DNA of 64,000 bases from JAXHLG01 sp964505305. GTDB taxonomy: Bacteria; Patescibacteriota; Minisyncoccia; Moranbacterales; DUUL01. The notes beneath the pieces are model-generated. The model was given only the letters and a program-made list of their open reading frames with translations, had not been told where the DNA came from and searched no databases. The stretch covers positions 62,001 to 126,000 of the forward strand of contig CAZDHE010000001.1 in the NCBI GenBank assembly GCA_964505305.1. Direction: 5' to 3'. Position 1 is the first letter of the stretch, and each line of letters begins with the position of its first letter. Shown here one piece after another: positions 16,405 through 24,461 of the stretch. Made by a program: the position numbers and the translations under genes.

Positions 16405-16631
16405 ACTTTAGTTTAAAATATCTTCAGAGACTACTTGAGAAATTGTCTATTAAGCAGGATATAATTAATTTTAATTATGAAAGACCTTTTTATTCCTTCC
16501 TTGTTACAAAGGAAAGTTGGAGGAGGCATTTACTGATTAGTAGAATAAATCTCCCTTAATCCTCTTTTTGCAGAGAGTGGGGGGGGAGAAGGAAAATTTA
16601 ATTTTGTAATTCAAGGTAATTAGCAATTTTT

Positions 16632-17324
16632 ATGAGCAAAAAGCAATTGTTTATAGTGGCTACTCCAATAGGTAATTTGGGAGATATTACTTATAGAGCA
16701 ATTCGCATTCTTAGCGAAGTAGATTTTATCCTTTGTGAGGACACCCGTAAAACTAAGTCCTTATTGGAAAAATATCAAATTAAAAAACCCCTGACGGCCT
16801 ATCATCAGCAAAGTAATCCAAGACAAATTGAAAAAATTATTGACAAAATTAGTAAAAGCCGGACAGTTGCTTTAGTGACGGAGGCGGGAACACCCGGGAT
16901 TTCTGATCCGGGGAATGAATTAATCGCCAGATTAGAAGAGACGTTGGGAGAGAAAATAGACTTTATTCCCATTCCGGGGCCTTGCGCTTTAGTGTCCTTG
17001 GCGTCTGTAGCCGGGATAAATATGAATAAATTTGTTTTTTTGGGCTTTCCTCCAAATAAAAAGGGGCGAAACAAATTTTTTCAAGAACTGGTGGAGTTGA
17101 ATTTACCCGTAGTCTATTATGACTCTCCCTACAGAGTCATTAAAAATCTAAAACTTTTGCAAGAAATTTGTGAAAAAAAAGAAATCCCCAAGAAAATAAT
17201 TTTGGGGAGGGAATTAACAAAAATGCATGAGCAAATTAAAAGTGGAACCATTGAAGAAGTTGTTGATTTTTTCAATAAACATCCTGATAAAATCAAAGGA
17301 GAATTCGTCTTAATAGCTTATTAG
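16632..17324 (+). CDS. rsmI: 16S rRNA (cytidine-1402-2'-O)-methyltransferase RsmI
   Basis: The 230-residue protein is a clear member of the tetrapyrrole-methylase fold RsmI family. It opens FIVATPIGNLGDITYRAI, then has CEDTRKTKSLL, EAGTPGISDPG, the SAM-binding PGPCALVSLASVAG, and YYDSPYRVIKNL. RsmI methylates the ribose of C1402 in the ribosomal decoding site using S-adenosylmethionine. It lacks the short C-terminal domain of the E. coli enzyme (286 residues), as is common in reduced genomes. The ATG at 16632 has no Shine-Dalgarno. A palindromic hairpin at 17352-17383 follows. Confidence 0.95.
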   Translation: MSKKQLFIVATPIGNLGDITYRAIRILSEVDFILCEDTRKTKSLLEKYQIKKPLTAYHQQSNPRQIEKIIDKISKSRTVALVTEAGTPGISDPGNELIARLEETLGEKIDFIPIPGPCALVSLASVAGINMNKFVFLGFPPNKKGRNKFFQELVELNLPVVYYDSPYRVIKNLKLLQEICEKKEIPKKIILGRELTKMHEQIKSGTIEEVVDFFNKHPDKIKGEFVLIAY

Positions 17325-17351
17325 ACAGTTTATTGTTAAATAAAATTTACA

Positions 17352-17383
17352 CTACCATATTACGTTATTACGTTATATGGTAG
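17352..17383. repeat. Inverted repeat between rsmI and the next gene
   Basis: CTACCATAT (17352-17360) and ATATGGTAG (17375-17383) are perfect inverted 9-mers around a loop with a doubled TTACGTTA-type sequence. No T-run follows, so this may be an operator or a weak terminator. Confidence 0.4.
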
Positions 17384-17429
17384 TAAATTCAGAAAGATTT
17401 ATCTTTTAATAAATGTTTTAATAAAATAT

Positions 17430-17843
17430 ATGACAGATTATACGGTTATTTCAAAATACAGAAATAAAGAGCAGTGCCAATATTTGATTAATAAACTGCG
17501 GGAAAAAGGTAAATCTTGCTATAGTTTTTTGGATGAGCCTGCAGATCCGGATAATCCGGAGGGAGAAGCGGAAGAGCAAATGAAGGCTTTTGAGAGTACC
17601 CAAGATTTTTTCAATAACGAATACTTTAAAAAGCTATTCAAAAAGGATTTAGAAGGGCTTAAAAGCGCTCGGGAAGTAATTATGCTTTTGCCGGCCGGCA
17701 ACTCTGTGCATATGGAAGCCGGAATTGCTTATGGACTGGGTAAGAGGTTGATTCTTATCGGCAAGCCGGAAAAGCCGGAGTCGCTGTATTTAATTTTTGA
17801 TGAGCATTATAATTCTATTGATGATTTTTTGAAAAGTATATAA
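17430..17843 (+). CDS. Nucleoside 2-deoxyribosyltransferase-like protein
   Basis: The 137-residue protein ends in a Rossmann-like segment VIMLLPAGNSVHMEAGIAYG followed by KRLILIGKPE. This matches the nucleoside 2-deoxyribosyltransferase/TIR-like fold, in which the Glu of the H-x-EAG motif (here HMEAG) is the catalytic nucleophile. The first 70 residues are charged and helical and less typical. Likely roles are glycosidic bond exchange or hydrolysis on a nucleotide. Small members of this fold also act in nucleotide sanitation or as defence effectors, and the sequence does not decide between these. It is isolated between the hairpin at 17352 and a convergent gene three bases after its stop. Confidence 0.55.
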   Translation: MTDYTVISKYRNKEQCQYLINKLREKGKSCYSFLDEPADPDNPEGEAEEQMKAFESTQDFFNNEYFKKLFKKDLEGLKSAREVIMLLPAGNSVHMEAGIAYGLGKRLILIGKPEKPESLYLIFDEHYNSIDDFLKSI

Positions 17844-17845
17844 AT

Positions 17846-18403
17846 TTATTGAACGACATACTCTTTCTCGTCTTTGTATTCCTCCAAAGTTTCCCCGGAG
17901 AAATTCTTGATTTTAACTTCCAGGGAAGCTCTCAGTTTCCCGGTCTTTTCAATAAAGGTGGACGTGAAACCGCAAGCCTTGGGAGTTTCTTTGGAGACGG
18001 AAGAGGAAATTTCTTGCTCTCTATATAAGACTTCTTCGTTATTCTCATTGAGATAAAATTTCCATTGGCAATCAGCTTTAAAACCATCATCGCTGTCTAT
18101 TCCGGAAAATTCAGCTCTCCATAACCTGGCCTGTCCCGGCATAAAGGTTTTTTCTTCCGGGCTCACGATTGCCAAAGAAATATTTTCTCCCATGGAGTCA
18201 TCTGTTTCCATTTGTTTTAAAACCTCTTCGGGAGTTAATTCTTCGGAATCTTTTTCATTATCAGAAAAATCACTCTTATTTTCTTCTTGATTTGAATTTT
18301 TATGCAAAGGAGCGCTTGCCGGTCTTGATACAATTAACCAAGCCAAAAACAACATTAACAATAATAAGAGAAGGATGATAACCCATTTCTTCTTTTTCTT
18401 CAT
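17846..18403 (-). CDS. Membrane-anchored extracytoplasmic protein of unknown function
   Basis: The 185-residue protein begins with lysines and one strongly hydrophobic helix (residues about 7-26), followed by an acidic Asn/Ser/Glu linker. From about residue 75 to the end it is beta-rich, with LAIVSPEEKTFMPGQARLW and KADCQWKFYL, and resembles an Ig-like surface domain. Two cysteines (CQW and ACGF) could form a disulfide outside the cell. I do not recognise a family. The three-base gap to the convergent upstream gene leaves no room for a separate terminator. Confidence 0.6.
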   Translation of the reverse strand: MKKKKKWVIILLLLLLMLFLAWLIVSRPASAPLHKNSNQEENKSDFSDNEKDSEELTPEEVLKQMETDDSMGENISLAIVSPEEKTFMPGQARLWRAEFSGIDSDDGFKADCQWKFYLNENNEEVLYREQEISSSVSKETPKACGFTSTFIEKTGKLRASLEVKIKNFSGETLEEYKDEKEYVVQ

Positions 18404-18585
18404 TTTTTTAAAAGAATAATTAAAAGCTATGGTCTTTAAAAATTATTTTAATTAAGGCTCTGTAAATGATTGAAAATAATCCTTCCGATTGCGTTTTTAG
18501 ATAACTTTTTTCTAAATGCTTGAAAAATGGCAATTTCTTTAAATTTTCTATTTTCAAAGGAGTCAATAAAATTTTATCACCTTTT

Positions 18586-19737
18586 TTATTTTTTTAGAAG
18601 CTTTTTTCTTAGTTCTTTCTCCCGCCTCTTTTTCTCCTTCCAATCAAATGGATTTCCCAGTTGTTGAGCCCGGGTTTGAGGTCTCGGGGAGTATTTGTTA
18701 ATAAAGGCGTCATCAAAATTAACAATTTCAAAAACCTTGACAGTCTCCCGGAAGTCTTTTTCTGTTTCAGTAGGAAATCCGACAATCACATCTGTCGTGA
18801 TTATTACATTGGGAATTTTATTTCTGATTTTTTTGATTAAACTCAGGTAGTGCTCTTGAGTGTAAGGTCGGTTCATTTCTTTGAGCACTCTACTGCTTCC
18901 GGACTGCAAAGGCAGGTGAATTTCATTGAGAATATTTTCATTTTCGGCGATTACATCAATCAAGTCTCCAGAAAAATCTTTGGGATGGGAAGTGAGGAAT
19001 TTAAAACTAATTTGAGGAAAATCTTTTGCCAATACATCTAAAAGGATTGGAAAATTTATATTTGCGTAATTGGTAATTGGTAATTGGTTATTAGGATTCG
19101 GTTTTGAGTTTTGAGTTATGGTTTTGTGTTTTGTGTTTTGTGTTTTGACTTTATATGAATTAACATTCTGCCCCAGAAGCAAAATTTCTTTTACCCCTTT
19201 ACTATTTAATTTTTTGACCTCCTCGAAAATATCTTCCGGCGATCTGGACCATTCTCGGCCGCGGGCGTAGGGAACCACACAATAAGAGCAAAAATTGTTG
19301 CACCCGGTCATAATTGGCACGAAAGCAAAGTCTTTATGCTTGTATTTGGGCGTTATTTTTAAATAATTTTCAACAAGGCCGTCTCCGGAAGAATTTGTTG
19401 CTTCACTTAGTTTATTCCAAACATCTTCGATTGAAGCAAAGATATCCACGTACTTGGACAGATTTTTTCGAGTATCTTCTCGGTGGGCCATACAACCGGT
19501 TAAAATCACTTGGCTTTCCGGATTTTCCTCTTTATAGTTTTTGAGATTCCCCCAAACTCTGTCTTCGGCGGTTTGACGAACAGCGCAAGTGTTCATAATG
19601 ATTAGATCTGCTTTTTGGGGAGCGGTTATTTGTTCTAATCCTTTTTGGTCCAAGAAAGAAGCCAGTCTTTCACTATCGGAAAAGTTCATTTGACAGCCGA
19701 AGGTTTTGATAAAATAATAGTATGGTTTTTTAGACAT
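18586..19737 (-). CDS. miaB: tRNA-2-methylthio-N6-dimethylallyladenosine synthase MiaB, with repeat insertion and no TRAM domain
   Basis: I start the protein at the ATG at 19735-19737 (383 residues), because the family begins KTFGCQMNFSDSE. The frame extends upstream, but into hydrophobic non-family sequence. The auxiliary cluster cysteines are Cys15, Cys51 and Cys82, and the radical-SAM triad is Cys146, Cys150 and Cys153 (GCNNFCSYC). MiaB adds a methylthio group to A37 of tRNAs. Two oddities stand out. Residues about 197-225, just after LLGQNVNSY, are a Gln/Asn/Lys/Thr-rich insertion encoded by heptamer repeats. The protein also stops after KKRREKELRKKLLKK, without the usual C-terminal TRAM domain of about 60 residues. 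A start-proximal TATTAT lies 10 bases before the ATG. Confidence 0.9.
   Translation of the reverse strand: MSKKPYYYFIKTFGCQMNFSDSERLASFLDQKGLEQITAPQKADLIIMNTCAVRQTAEDRVWGNLKNYKEENPESQVILTGCMAHREDTRKNLSKYVDIFASIEDVWNKLSEATNSSGDGLVENYLKITPKYKHKDFAFVPIMTGCNNFCSYCVVPYARGREWSRSPEDIFEEVKKLNSKGVKEILLLGQNVNSYKVKTQNTKHKTITQNSKPNPNNQLPITNYANINFPILLDVLAKDFPQISFKFLTSHPKDFSGDLIDVIAENENILNEIHLPLQSGSSRVLKEMNRPYTQEHYLSLIKKIRNKIPNVIITTDVIVGFPTETEKDFRETVKVFEIVNFDDAFINKYSPRPQTRAQQLGNPFDWKEKKRREKELRKKLLKK
19065..19147. repeat. Tandem heptamer repeats inside miaB
   Basis: On the plus strand three TAATTGG units are followed by two TTTTGAG, three TTTTGTG and a TTTTGAC unit, all of period 7. The block stays in frame within miaB. 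It resembles the heptanucleotide STRR sequences described in cyanobacteria. A related set occurs at 49771-49852. Confidence 0.75.
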
Positions 19738-20008
19738 ATTTTTCAATAATATTAAACAGCTTTCTTTAGAGGGTCTTAGAAATTGAGCTAAATTTGCGGC
19801 CTTGTAACGATTAATTATTAATTTATCGGTCAAGGTTAAATTTTTTTGAATTTTGACATAAAAAATTATAAATGAAAAGATTGTGAGATAAAAAAGAGTA
19901 GTTTTGTGGTGATTCATTAAAATAAAAAGCAAACCGCAAAGACCTGTAAAGCAAATTTTTGCTTTAGTAAAAAGTTTTTTGGCTTTATTGTAATATACGA
20001 GAAAAAGT

Positions 20009-20036
20009 TTGACATTTTTTAAAAATTATTTATAAT
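20009..20036 (+). promoter_or_regulatory. Strong promoter for tRNA-Gly
   Basis: Consensus TTGACA (20009-20014) and TATAAT (20031-20036) with a 16-base spacer, 28 bases before the tRNA. It may also serve the short TsaB-like gene that follows. Confidence 0.8.
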
Positions 20037-20064
20037 GGTAAGTGGTTTCATAAGTTTTTCTTTA

Positions 20065-20136
20065 GCGGGATTCGTATAGTGGCTATTACCCCAGCCTTCC
20101 AAGCTGGTGACGCCGGTTCGATTCCGGTATCCCGCT
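20065..20136 (+). tRNA. tRNA-Gly (anticodon UCC)
   Basis: The cloverleaf has acceptor GCGGGAT/ATCCCGC, a five-pair anticodon stem CCAGC/GCTGG with loop CTTCCAA (UCC), and T-loop TTCGATT in a GCCGG/CCGGT arm. CCA is not encoded. Confidence 0.96.
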
Positions 20137-20163
20137 CCGATTTAATCCGTTATAGTTTTTGGT

Positions 20164-20439
20164 ATGCTTCTTTTGATTAAGGCAAAGGAAAGAAATATTT
20201 GCTTGGAGTTACTTGAAGAAAAGACAAGAAAAAAGATAAACAGGTTGGAGTGGATGGACAACAACGGACTCTCTTTGAATTTACTTAAAAGTATTGACAA
20301 AATTTTAAAAGAGAGTAAAATAGAATTAAAAGATTTAAGCGAGGTTAAAGTTGAAACTATTGAAACCGGATTCAGCACTAGGAGGATTATTGAAGCCGTA
20401 GCCGGGACGGTTTGTTTTTGTTTGGCAAAAGAGATTTAG
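20164..20439 (+). CDS. Short TsaB-like (YeaZ/M22) protein
   Basis: The 91-residue protein matches the first half of TsaB in shape. It has a beta strand with residues for an ASKHA fold start (LLLIKAKERNICLELL), a helix resembling LLKSIDKILKESKIEL, then DLSEVKVETIETGFSTRRI and an Ala/Val-rich helix. These correspond to the D-x-hydrophobic strand and G-P-G-SFTGLR segment of TsaB, but the GPGSFTG signature is altered to ETGFST. TsaB scaffolds TsaD in t6A37 tRNA modification. At 91 residues it lacks the C-terminal half, so it is a minimal, degenerate or dimer-only version. Its position just after a tRNA is suggestive only. Confidence 0.45.
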   Translation: MLLLIKAKERNICLELLEEKTRKKINRLEWMDNNGLSLNLLKSIDKILKESKIELKDLSEVKVETIETGFSTRRIIEAVAGTVCFCLAKEI

Positions 20440-20864
20440 CTTTGCAAGTAAAAATAATTTTTGTAGATTTCTTGCTGCGGTAGGAATTAAAAATTATTTA
20501 AGCTTTCATTTGTCGGCACGTTCATTAATTACTCAAAGCGAAATTACATCCTTTTCCTTTTTAGCTGTAAAATTTTAATTAACTCAATTTTTAAATCGCA
20601 AAAACTTACTTGTTTTGTGATTTGAAAAGTATTTAAAAGGCCCGATAGAAACGGTTATTTTTTTGACTGGCAAGGTTTGACTGTTGAGCGGCTGAAAGCG
20701 AATCATTGTTTTGAGCGCTGATATTCACCAATTATCATGAAAAGAAGAGAAGCAGTTTTTATTTTTTTGATAATGATGCTTTAACTTGAGACAGAAGTAG
20801 TTTCTATGAGTTTTTTATTTAAAAAATTACTATGGAGACAATTGATTTTTTCCATATTTCAAAA
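20440..20864. other. Long non-coding region before rpoB
   Basis: Together with the leader this gap is about 550 bases, and no L10/L12 genes precede rpoB here. I see a few short ATG-initiated frames (15-20 codons) and A+T-rich sequence but no convincing structured RNA or gene. Confidence 0.4.
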
Positions 20865-20892
20865 TTGACGCTTTTTTAGAGTTTCTTATTCG
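20865..20892 (+). promoter_or_regulatory. Candidate rpoB promoter
   Basis: TTGACG (20865-20870) and TATTCG (20887-20892) with a 16-base spacer, giving a leader of about 90 bases. The -10 element is a weak match. Confidence 0.4.
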
Positions 20893-20990
20893 ATTTTAAA
20901 ACGATTTTTTTGATTAAGAATTTAGCATAGCAGTGTTTTATTTGTTGTGATCAAGCAACACTTTTATTTTTAGAAAATTAAGTAAAAAAT

Positions 20991-23900
20991 ATGTCAGACT
21001 CCAAGAAACTAGCTGTTAAAAAAGATTTTAGTAAGCACTCCAGCTTATCAAAAAGAAAGTTTTTTCGAAAGCATTCTATGGTTTCCCTTCCCAACTTAAT
21101 TGAACCGCAAAAGGCTTCTTATAACTGGTTTATGGAGGAGGGTCTTAAAGAAGTTTTTGAGGAAGTTTCTCCTATTACTGATTTTGCGGGAAAAGATTTG
21201 GAGCTGAGTCTGGGGGACTATTATTTGGATGAGCCTAAGTATGATGAGTTTACGGCTAAAGATAAAAATATTTCCTATGATGCTCCCTTGAGGGTTAAAG
21301 CTTCTTTGTTGATCAAAAAAACCGGGGAGGTGCGAGAGCAGGAAATTTTTTTGACTGACTTCCCAATAATGACTGATAGGGGAACTTTTATAATCAACGG
21401 TGTTGAAAGAGTGGTGGTTTCTCAGATTGTAAGAAGTCCCGGCGCCTTTTTCACTATGAATTACCAAAAAGGAAAAAAGCTTTTTGGCGCTAAAATTATC
21501 CCTAACAGGGGAGCTTGGTTGGAATTTGAAACCGATTATGACGGAGCTTTGTGGGTTAAAATAGACAGGCGAAGGAAACTTCCGGTGACTTCTCTTTTGC
21601 GAATTTTCGGCTTTAAATCCAAAGAAGAGATGATTAAGGAGTTTGCCGAAGTTGACAACCAAGAAATTTCTTACATCAGAGAAACTTTAAATAAAGATAT
21701 TGCTACTAACCTTGGAGAAGCTTATAAAGAAACCTATAAACGTCTGAGACCCGGAGACTTGGCTACTGAAGAGAACGCCAAGCAAATGGTGCATGACACC
21801 TTTTTCAGTTTTGACAGATACGACCTAAGCAGAGTAGGCCGATACAGAATGAATTCTCGTTTGGGAATGAACAAAAAAGAGGAATTGGAAGAAAACAGGA
21901 TTTTAGGTAGAGATGAATTGGTAGAAGTTATTAAAGAAATTATTCGTCTTAATAATAATCCCGTCGCTCAACCCGACGATATTGATCACTTAGGATCCAG
22001 AAGAATAAGAGGCATAGGAGAGCTTGTTCAAAATAGGGTAAGGGTGGGATTGGCCAGAATGGCTAGAAATATTAAAGACAGAATGAGCACTTGCGATACT
22101 GCCACTGTCTTGCCCGGACAACTTATTAATCCCCGGCCCACTTCTGCAGTTGTTAAGGAGTTTTTTGCTTCTTCTCAACTTTCTCAATTTATGGATCAGG
22201 TTAATCCTTTGGCGGAGTTGGAACATAAGAGGAGATTGAGCGCTATGGGCCCTGGAGGATTGGCCAGAGAAAGAGCCGGATTTGAGGTTAGAGATGTGCA
22301 CTCTTCCCACTATGGAAGAATTTGCCCGGTACAAACCCCGGAAGGTCCCAACATTGGTTTAGTTGGGCATCTGGCTACTTATGCCAAAATTAATCCTTAT
22401 GGATTTATAGAAACTCCTTATAGACCGGTCTTAAGAAAGTTGAGCAAGGATGCTCCCCGGGAAGAGTGGATCGGAAGAATTCCCAAAGTTGATATAAAAG
22501 ATAAAAACGGGAATATTTTATGCTCCAAGGGTGAGGTTGTTTCCAAAAAAGAAGCTGATAAAATTAAAAACGCCTCCCAAGATGAAATAGAGGTAAATGC
22601 TTTTATTTCCGGGAAAGTAGAATATTTAGATGCTTTTAGAGAAGAAAATTTTCGCATTGCCCATGCCGGAATCAAAGCTGATGATTTTGATAATTTATTG
22701 GATGAAGTTGCAGATGTTAGATATAAAGGTGAGCCTCAAACGGCCGACTTGGAAGAAGTTGACTATGTGGACGTATCCTCCAAACAATTTATTTCCGTAG
22801 CTACGGCTTTAATTCCATTTTTGGAACATGATGATGCCAACAGAGCTTTAATGGGCTCTAATATGCAACGTCAGGCGGTTTCTTGCGTGAAACCGGAGGC
22901 TCCTTTGGTGGGAACCGGCTTGGAAGACAAGGCGGCTGCCGATTCCGGCCAAGCTATTTTGGCCCAAGAAGACGGAGAAGTAGCGGAAGTGGATGCCAGT
23001 CGGGTAATAATTAAAAAAAGTAATTCAGGTAAAGGGGCTAAAAGAGTGACCTATTGGCTGCAAAATTTTGCCAAGTCCAATGGTTTTTCCTGTATGAACC
23101 AAATTCCAAGAGTTGACAAAGGTCAAAAAATTAAAAAAGGAGATCTTTTGGCGGATGGAGCTTCTACGGAGAAGGGAGAATTGGCGCTGGGCCAGAATAT
23201 TTTAACGGCTATTATGCCTTGGGAGGGGTATAATTATGAAGATGCTATTATTATATCCAAGAAATTGGTTAGTGATGACAGGTTTAGCTCTATCCATATT
23301 GAAGATTTCAAAGTTGATGTTAGAGATACCAAACTTGGTCCGGAAGTTGTAACCAGAGACATACCTAACATTGGAGAGGATAGACTCAAAAATTTAGATG
23401 AAACAGGAGTTATTAGAATTGGCGCGGAAGTTTCCTCCGGAGATATTTTAGTGGGAAAAGTAACTCTTAAGGGAGAAGGGGATCTTACAGCTGAAGAAAG
23501 ACTTTTGAGGGCTGTTTTTGGCGAAAAGTCAAGAGATGTTAAGGATACTTCTTTGTATCTTCCTCATGGAGAAAGCGGAAAAGTCGTGGATATAAAAGTT
23601 TTTTCCAGGGAGAAAGGAGACAAGCTTCCGGCCGGGGTTATTGAGCAGATTCAAATTTCCATCGCTCAATTAAGAAAAATTTCCGTAGGAGATAAATTAG
23701 CCGGAAGGCATGGTAACAAAGGTGTTATTTCCAAAATAGCCGCTGAAGAAGATATGCCCTTTTTGCCGGATGGAACTCCAGCTGAATTAATTCTAACTCC
23801 TTTGGGTGTTCCTTCTCGTATGAATCTGGGTCAGATTATGGAAACGCATTTGGGTTGGGCGGCTTCCAAGTTAGGCTATAATGCAGCCTCTCCGGCGTTA

Positions 23901-24380
23901 AATGGAGTTACCAAGGAAGAAATTAGAGGCGAATTAGAAAAAGCGGGGCTTCCTCTTCATGGAAAGACTAAGCTAATTGACGGAAAAACCGGGGAATATT
24001 TCGATCAAGAAACTACAGTGGGCTATATGTATATACTAAAGCTAAATCACTTAGTGGATGACAAAATCCATATGAGATCTATCGGACCTTATTCCTTGAT
24101 AACTCAGCAGCCTCTCGGAGGAAAGGCTCAGTTTGGAGGTCAGCGATTCGGAGAAATGGAAGTTTGGGCCTTGGAGGGTCATGGAGCAGCTTATACTCTT
24201 CAGGAGATGCTCACAATTAAATCTGACGACGTTTTGGGAAGATCTAACGCTTATGAATCTATTATTAAAGGAGAAGTTATAAATCCCCCCAATATTCCGG
24301 CCTCCTTCCATGTGCTTTTAAATGAGCTTAAAGCTTTGGCGCTGGATGTTAGATTGCTGAAAAAAGAAAATAACAATTAA
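20991..24380 (+). CDS. rpoB: DNA-directed RNA polymerase subunit beta
   Basis: The 1129-residue protein is a complete, compact beta subunit. It has the rifampicin-pocket region SSQLSQFMDQVNPLAEL followed by HKRRLSAMGPGG, ICPVQTPEGPNIGL, MGSNMQRQAV, the catalytic-site GRHGNKGVIS, and the C-terminal GKAQFGGQRFGEMEVWALE. With beta prime it forms the RNA polymerase active centre. It lacks the large lineage-specific insertions of proteobacterial enzymes. rpoC follows after 81 bases on the same strand. No L7/L12 genes are adjacent, unlike the common rplKAJL-rpoBC order. The ATG at 20991 has no Shine-Dalgarno. Confidence 0.99.
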   Translation: MSDSKKLAVKKDFSKHSSLSKRKFFRKHSMVSLPNLIEPQKASYNWFMEEGLKEVFEEVSPITDFAGKDLELSLGDYYLDEPKYDEFTAKDKNISYDAPLRVKASLLIKKTGEVREQEIFLTDFPIMTDRGTFIINGVERVVVSQIVRSPGAFFTMNYQKGKKLFGAKIIPNRGAWLEFETDYDGALWVKIDRRRKLPVTSLLRIFGFKSKEEMIKEFAEVDNQEISYIRETLNKDIATNLGEAYKETYKRLRPGDLATEENAKQMVHDTFFSFDRYDLSRVGRYRMNSRLGMNKKEELEENRILGRDELVEVIKEIIRLNNNPVAQPDDIDHLGSRRIRGIGELVQNRVRVGLARMARNIKDRMSTCDTATVLPGQLINPRPTSAVVKEFFASSQLSQFMDQVNPLAELEHKRRLSAMGPGGLARERAGFEVRDVHSSHYGRICPVQTPEGPNIGLVGHLATYAKINPYGFIETPYRPVLRKLSKDAPREEWIGRIPKVDIKDKNGNILCSKGEVVSKKEADKIKNASQDEIEVNAFISGKVEYLDAFREENFRIAHAGIKADDFDNLLDEVADVRYKGEPQTADLEEVDYVDVSSKQFISVATALIPFLEHDDANRALMGSNMQRQAVSCVKPEAPLVGTGLEDKAAADSGQAILAQEDGEVAEVDASRVIIKKSNSGKGAKRVTYWLQNFAKSNGFSCMNQIPRVDKGQKIKKGDLLADGASTEKGELALGQNILTAIMPWEGYNYEDAIIISKKLVSDDRFSSIHIEDFKVDVRDTKLGPEVVTRDIPNIGEDRLKNLDETGVIRIGAEVSSGDILVGKVTLKGEGDLTAEERLLRAVFGEKSRDVKDTSLYLPHGESGKVVDIKVFSREKGDKLPAGVIEQIQISIAQLRKISVGDKLAGRHGNKGVISKIAAEEDMPFLPDGTPAELILTPLGVPSRMNLGQIMETHLGWAASKLGYNAASPALNGVTKEEIRGELEKAGLPLHGKTKLIDGKTGEYFDQETTVGYMYILKLNHLVDDKIHMRSIGPYSLITQQPLGGKAQFGGQRFGEMEVWALEGHGAAYTLQEMLTIKSDDVLGRSNAYESIIKGEVINPPNIPASFHVLLNELKALALDVRLLKKENNN

Positions 24381-24461
24381 GCGTCTTAGTTAATTTTTTA
24401 AAAGGCTTTTTTATTGAAAAATTTAAAAGCTTTTGATCAATAATAATATAATTTTAAAGCA

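Noticed and set aside
19738..19932. Upstream extension of miaB with a hydrophobic N-terminus as a membrane-anchored MiaB
   Set aside because: MiaB proteins begin close to the first cluster cysteine, and the extension is low-quality hydrophobic A+T-rich sequence containing the likely promoter.
20738..20785. Short ATG frame of 15 codons in the rpoB upstream region as a leader peptide
   Set aside because: It is not followed by a competing helix and terminator, and short frames are expected by chance in A+T-rich DNA.
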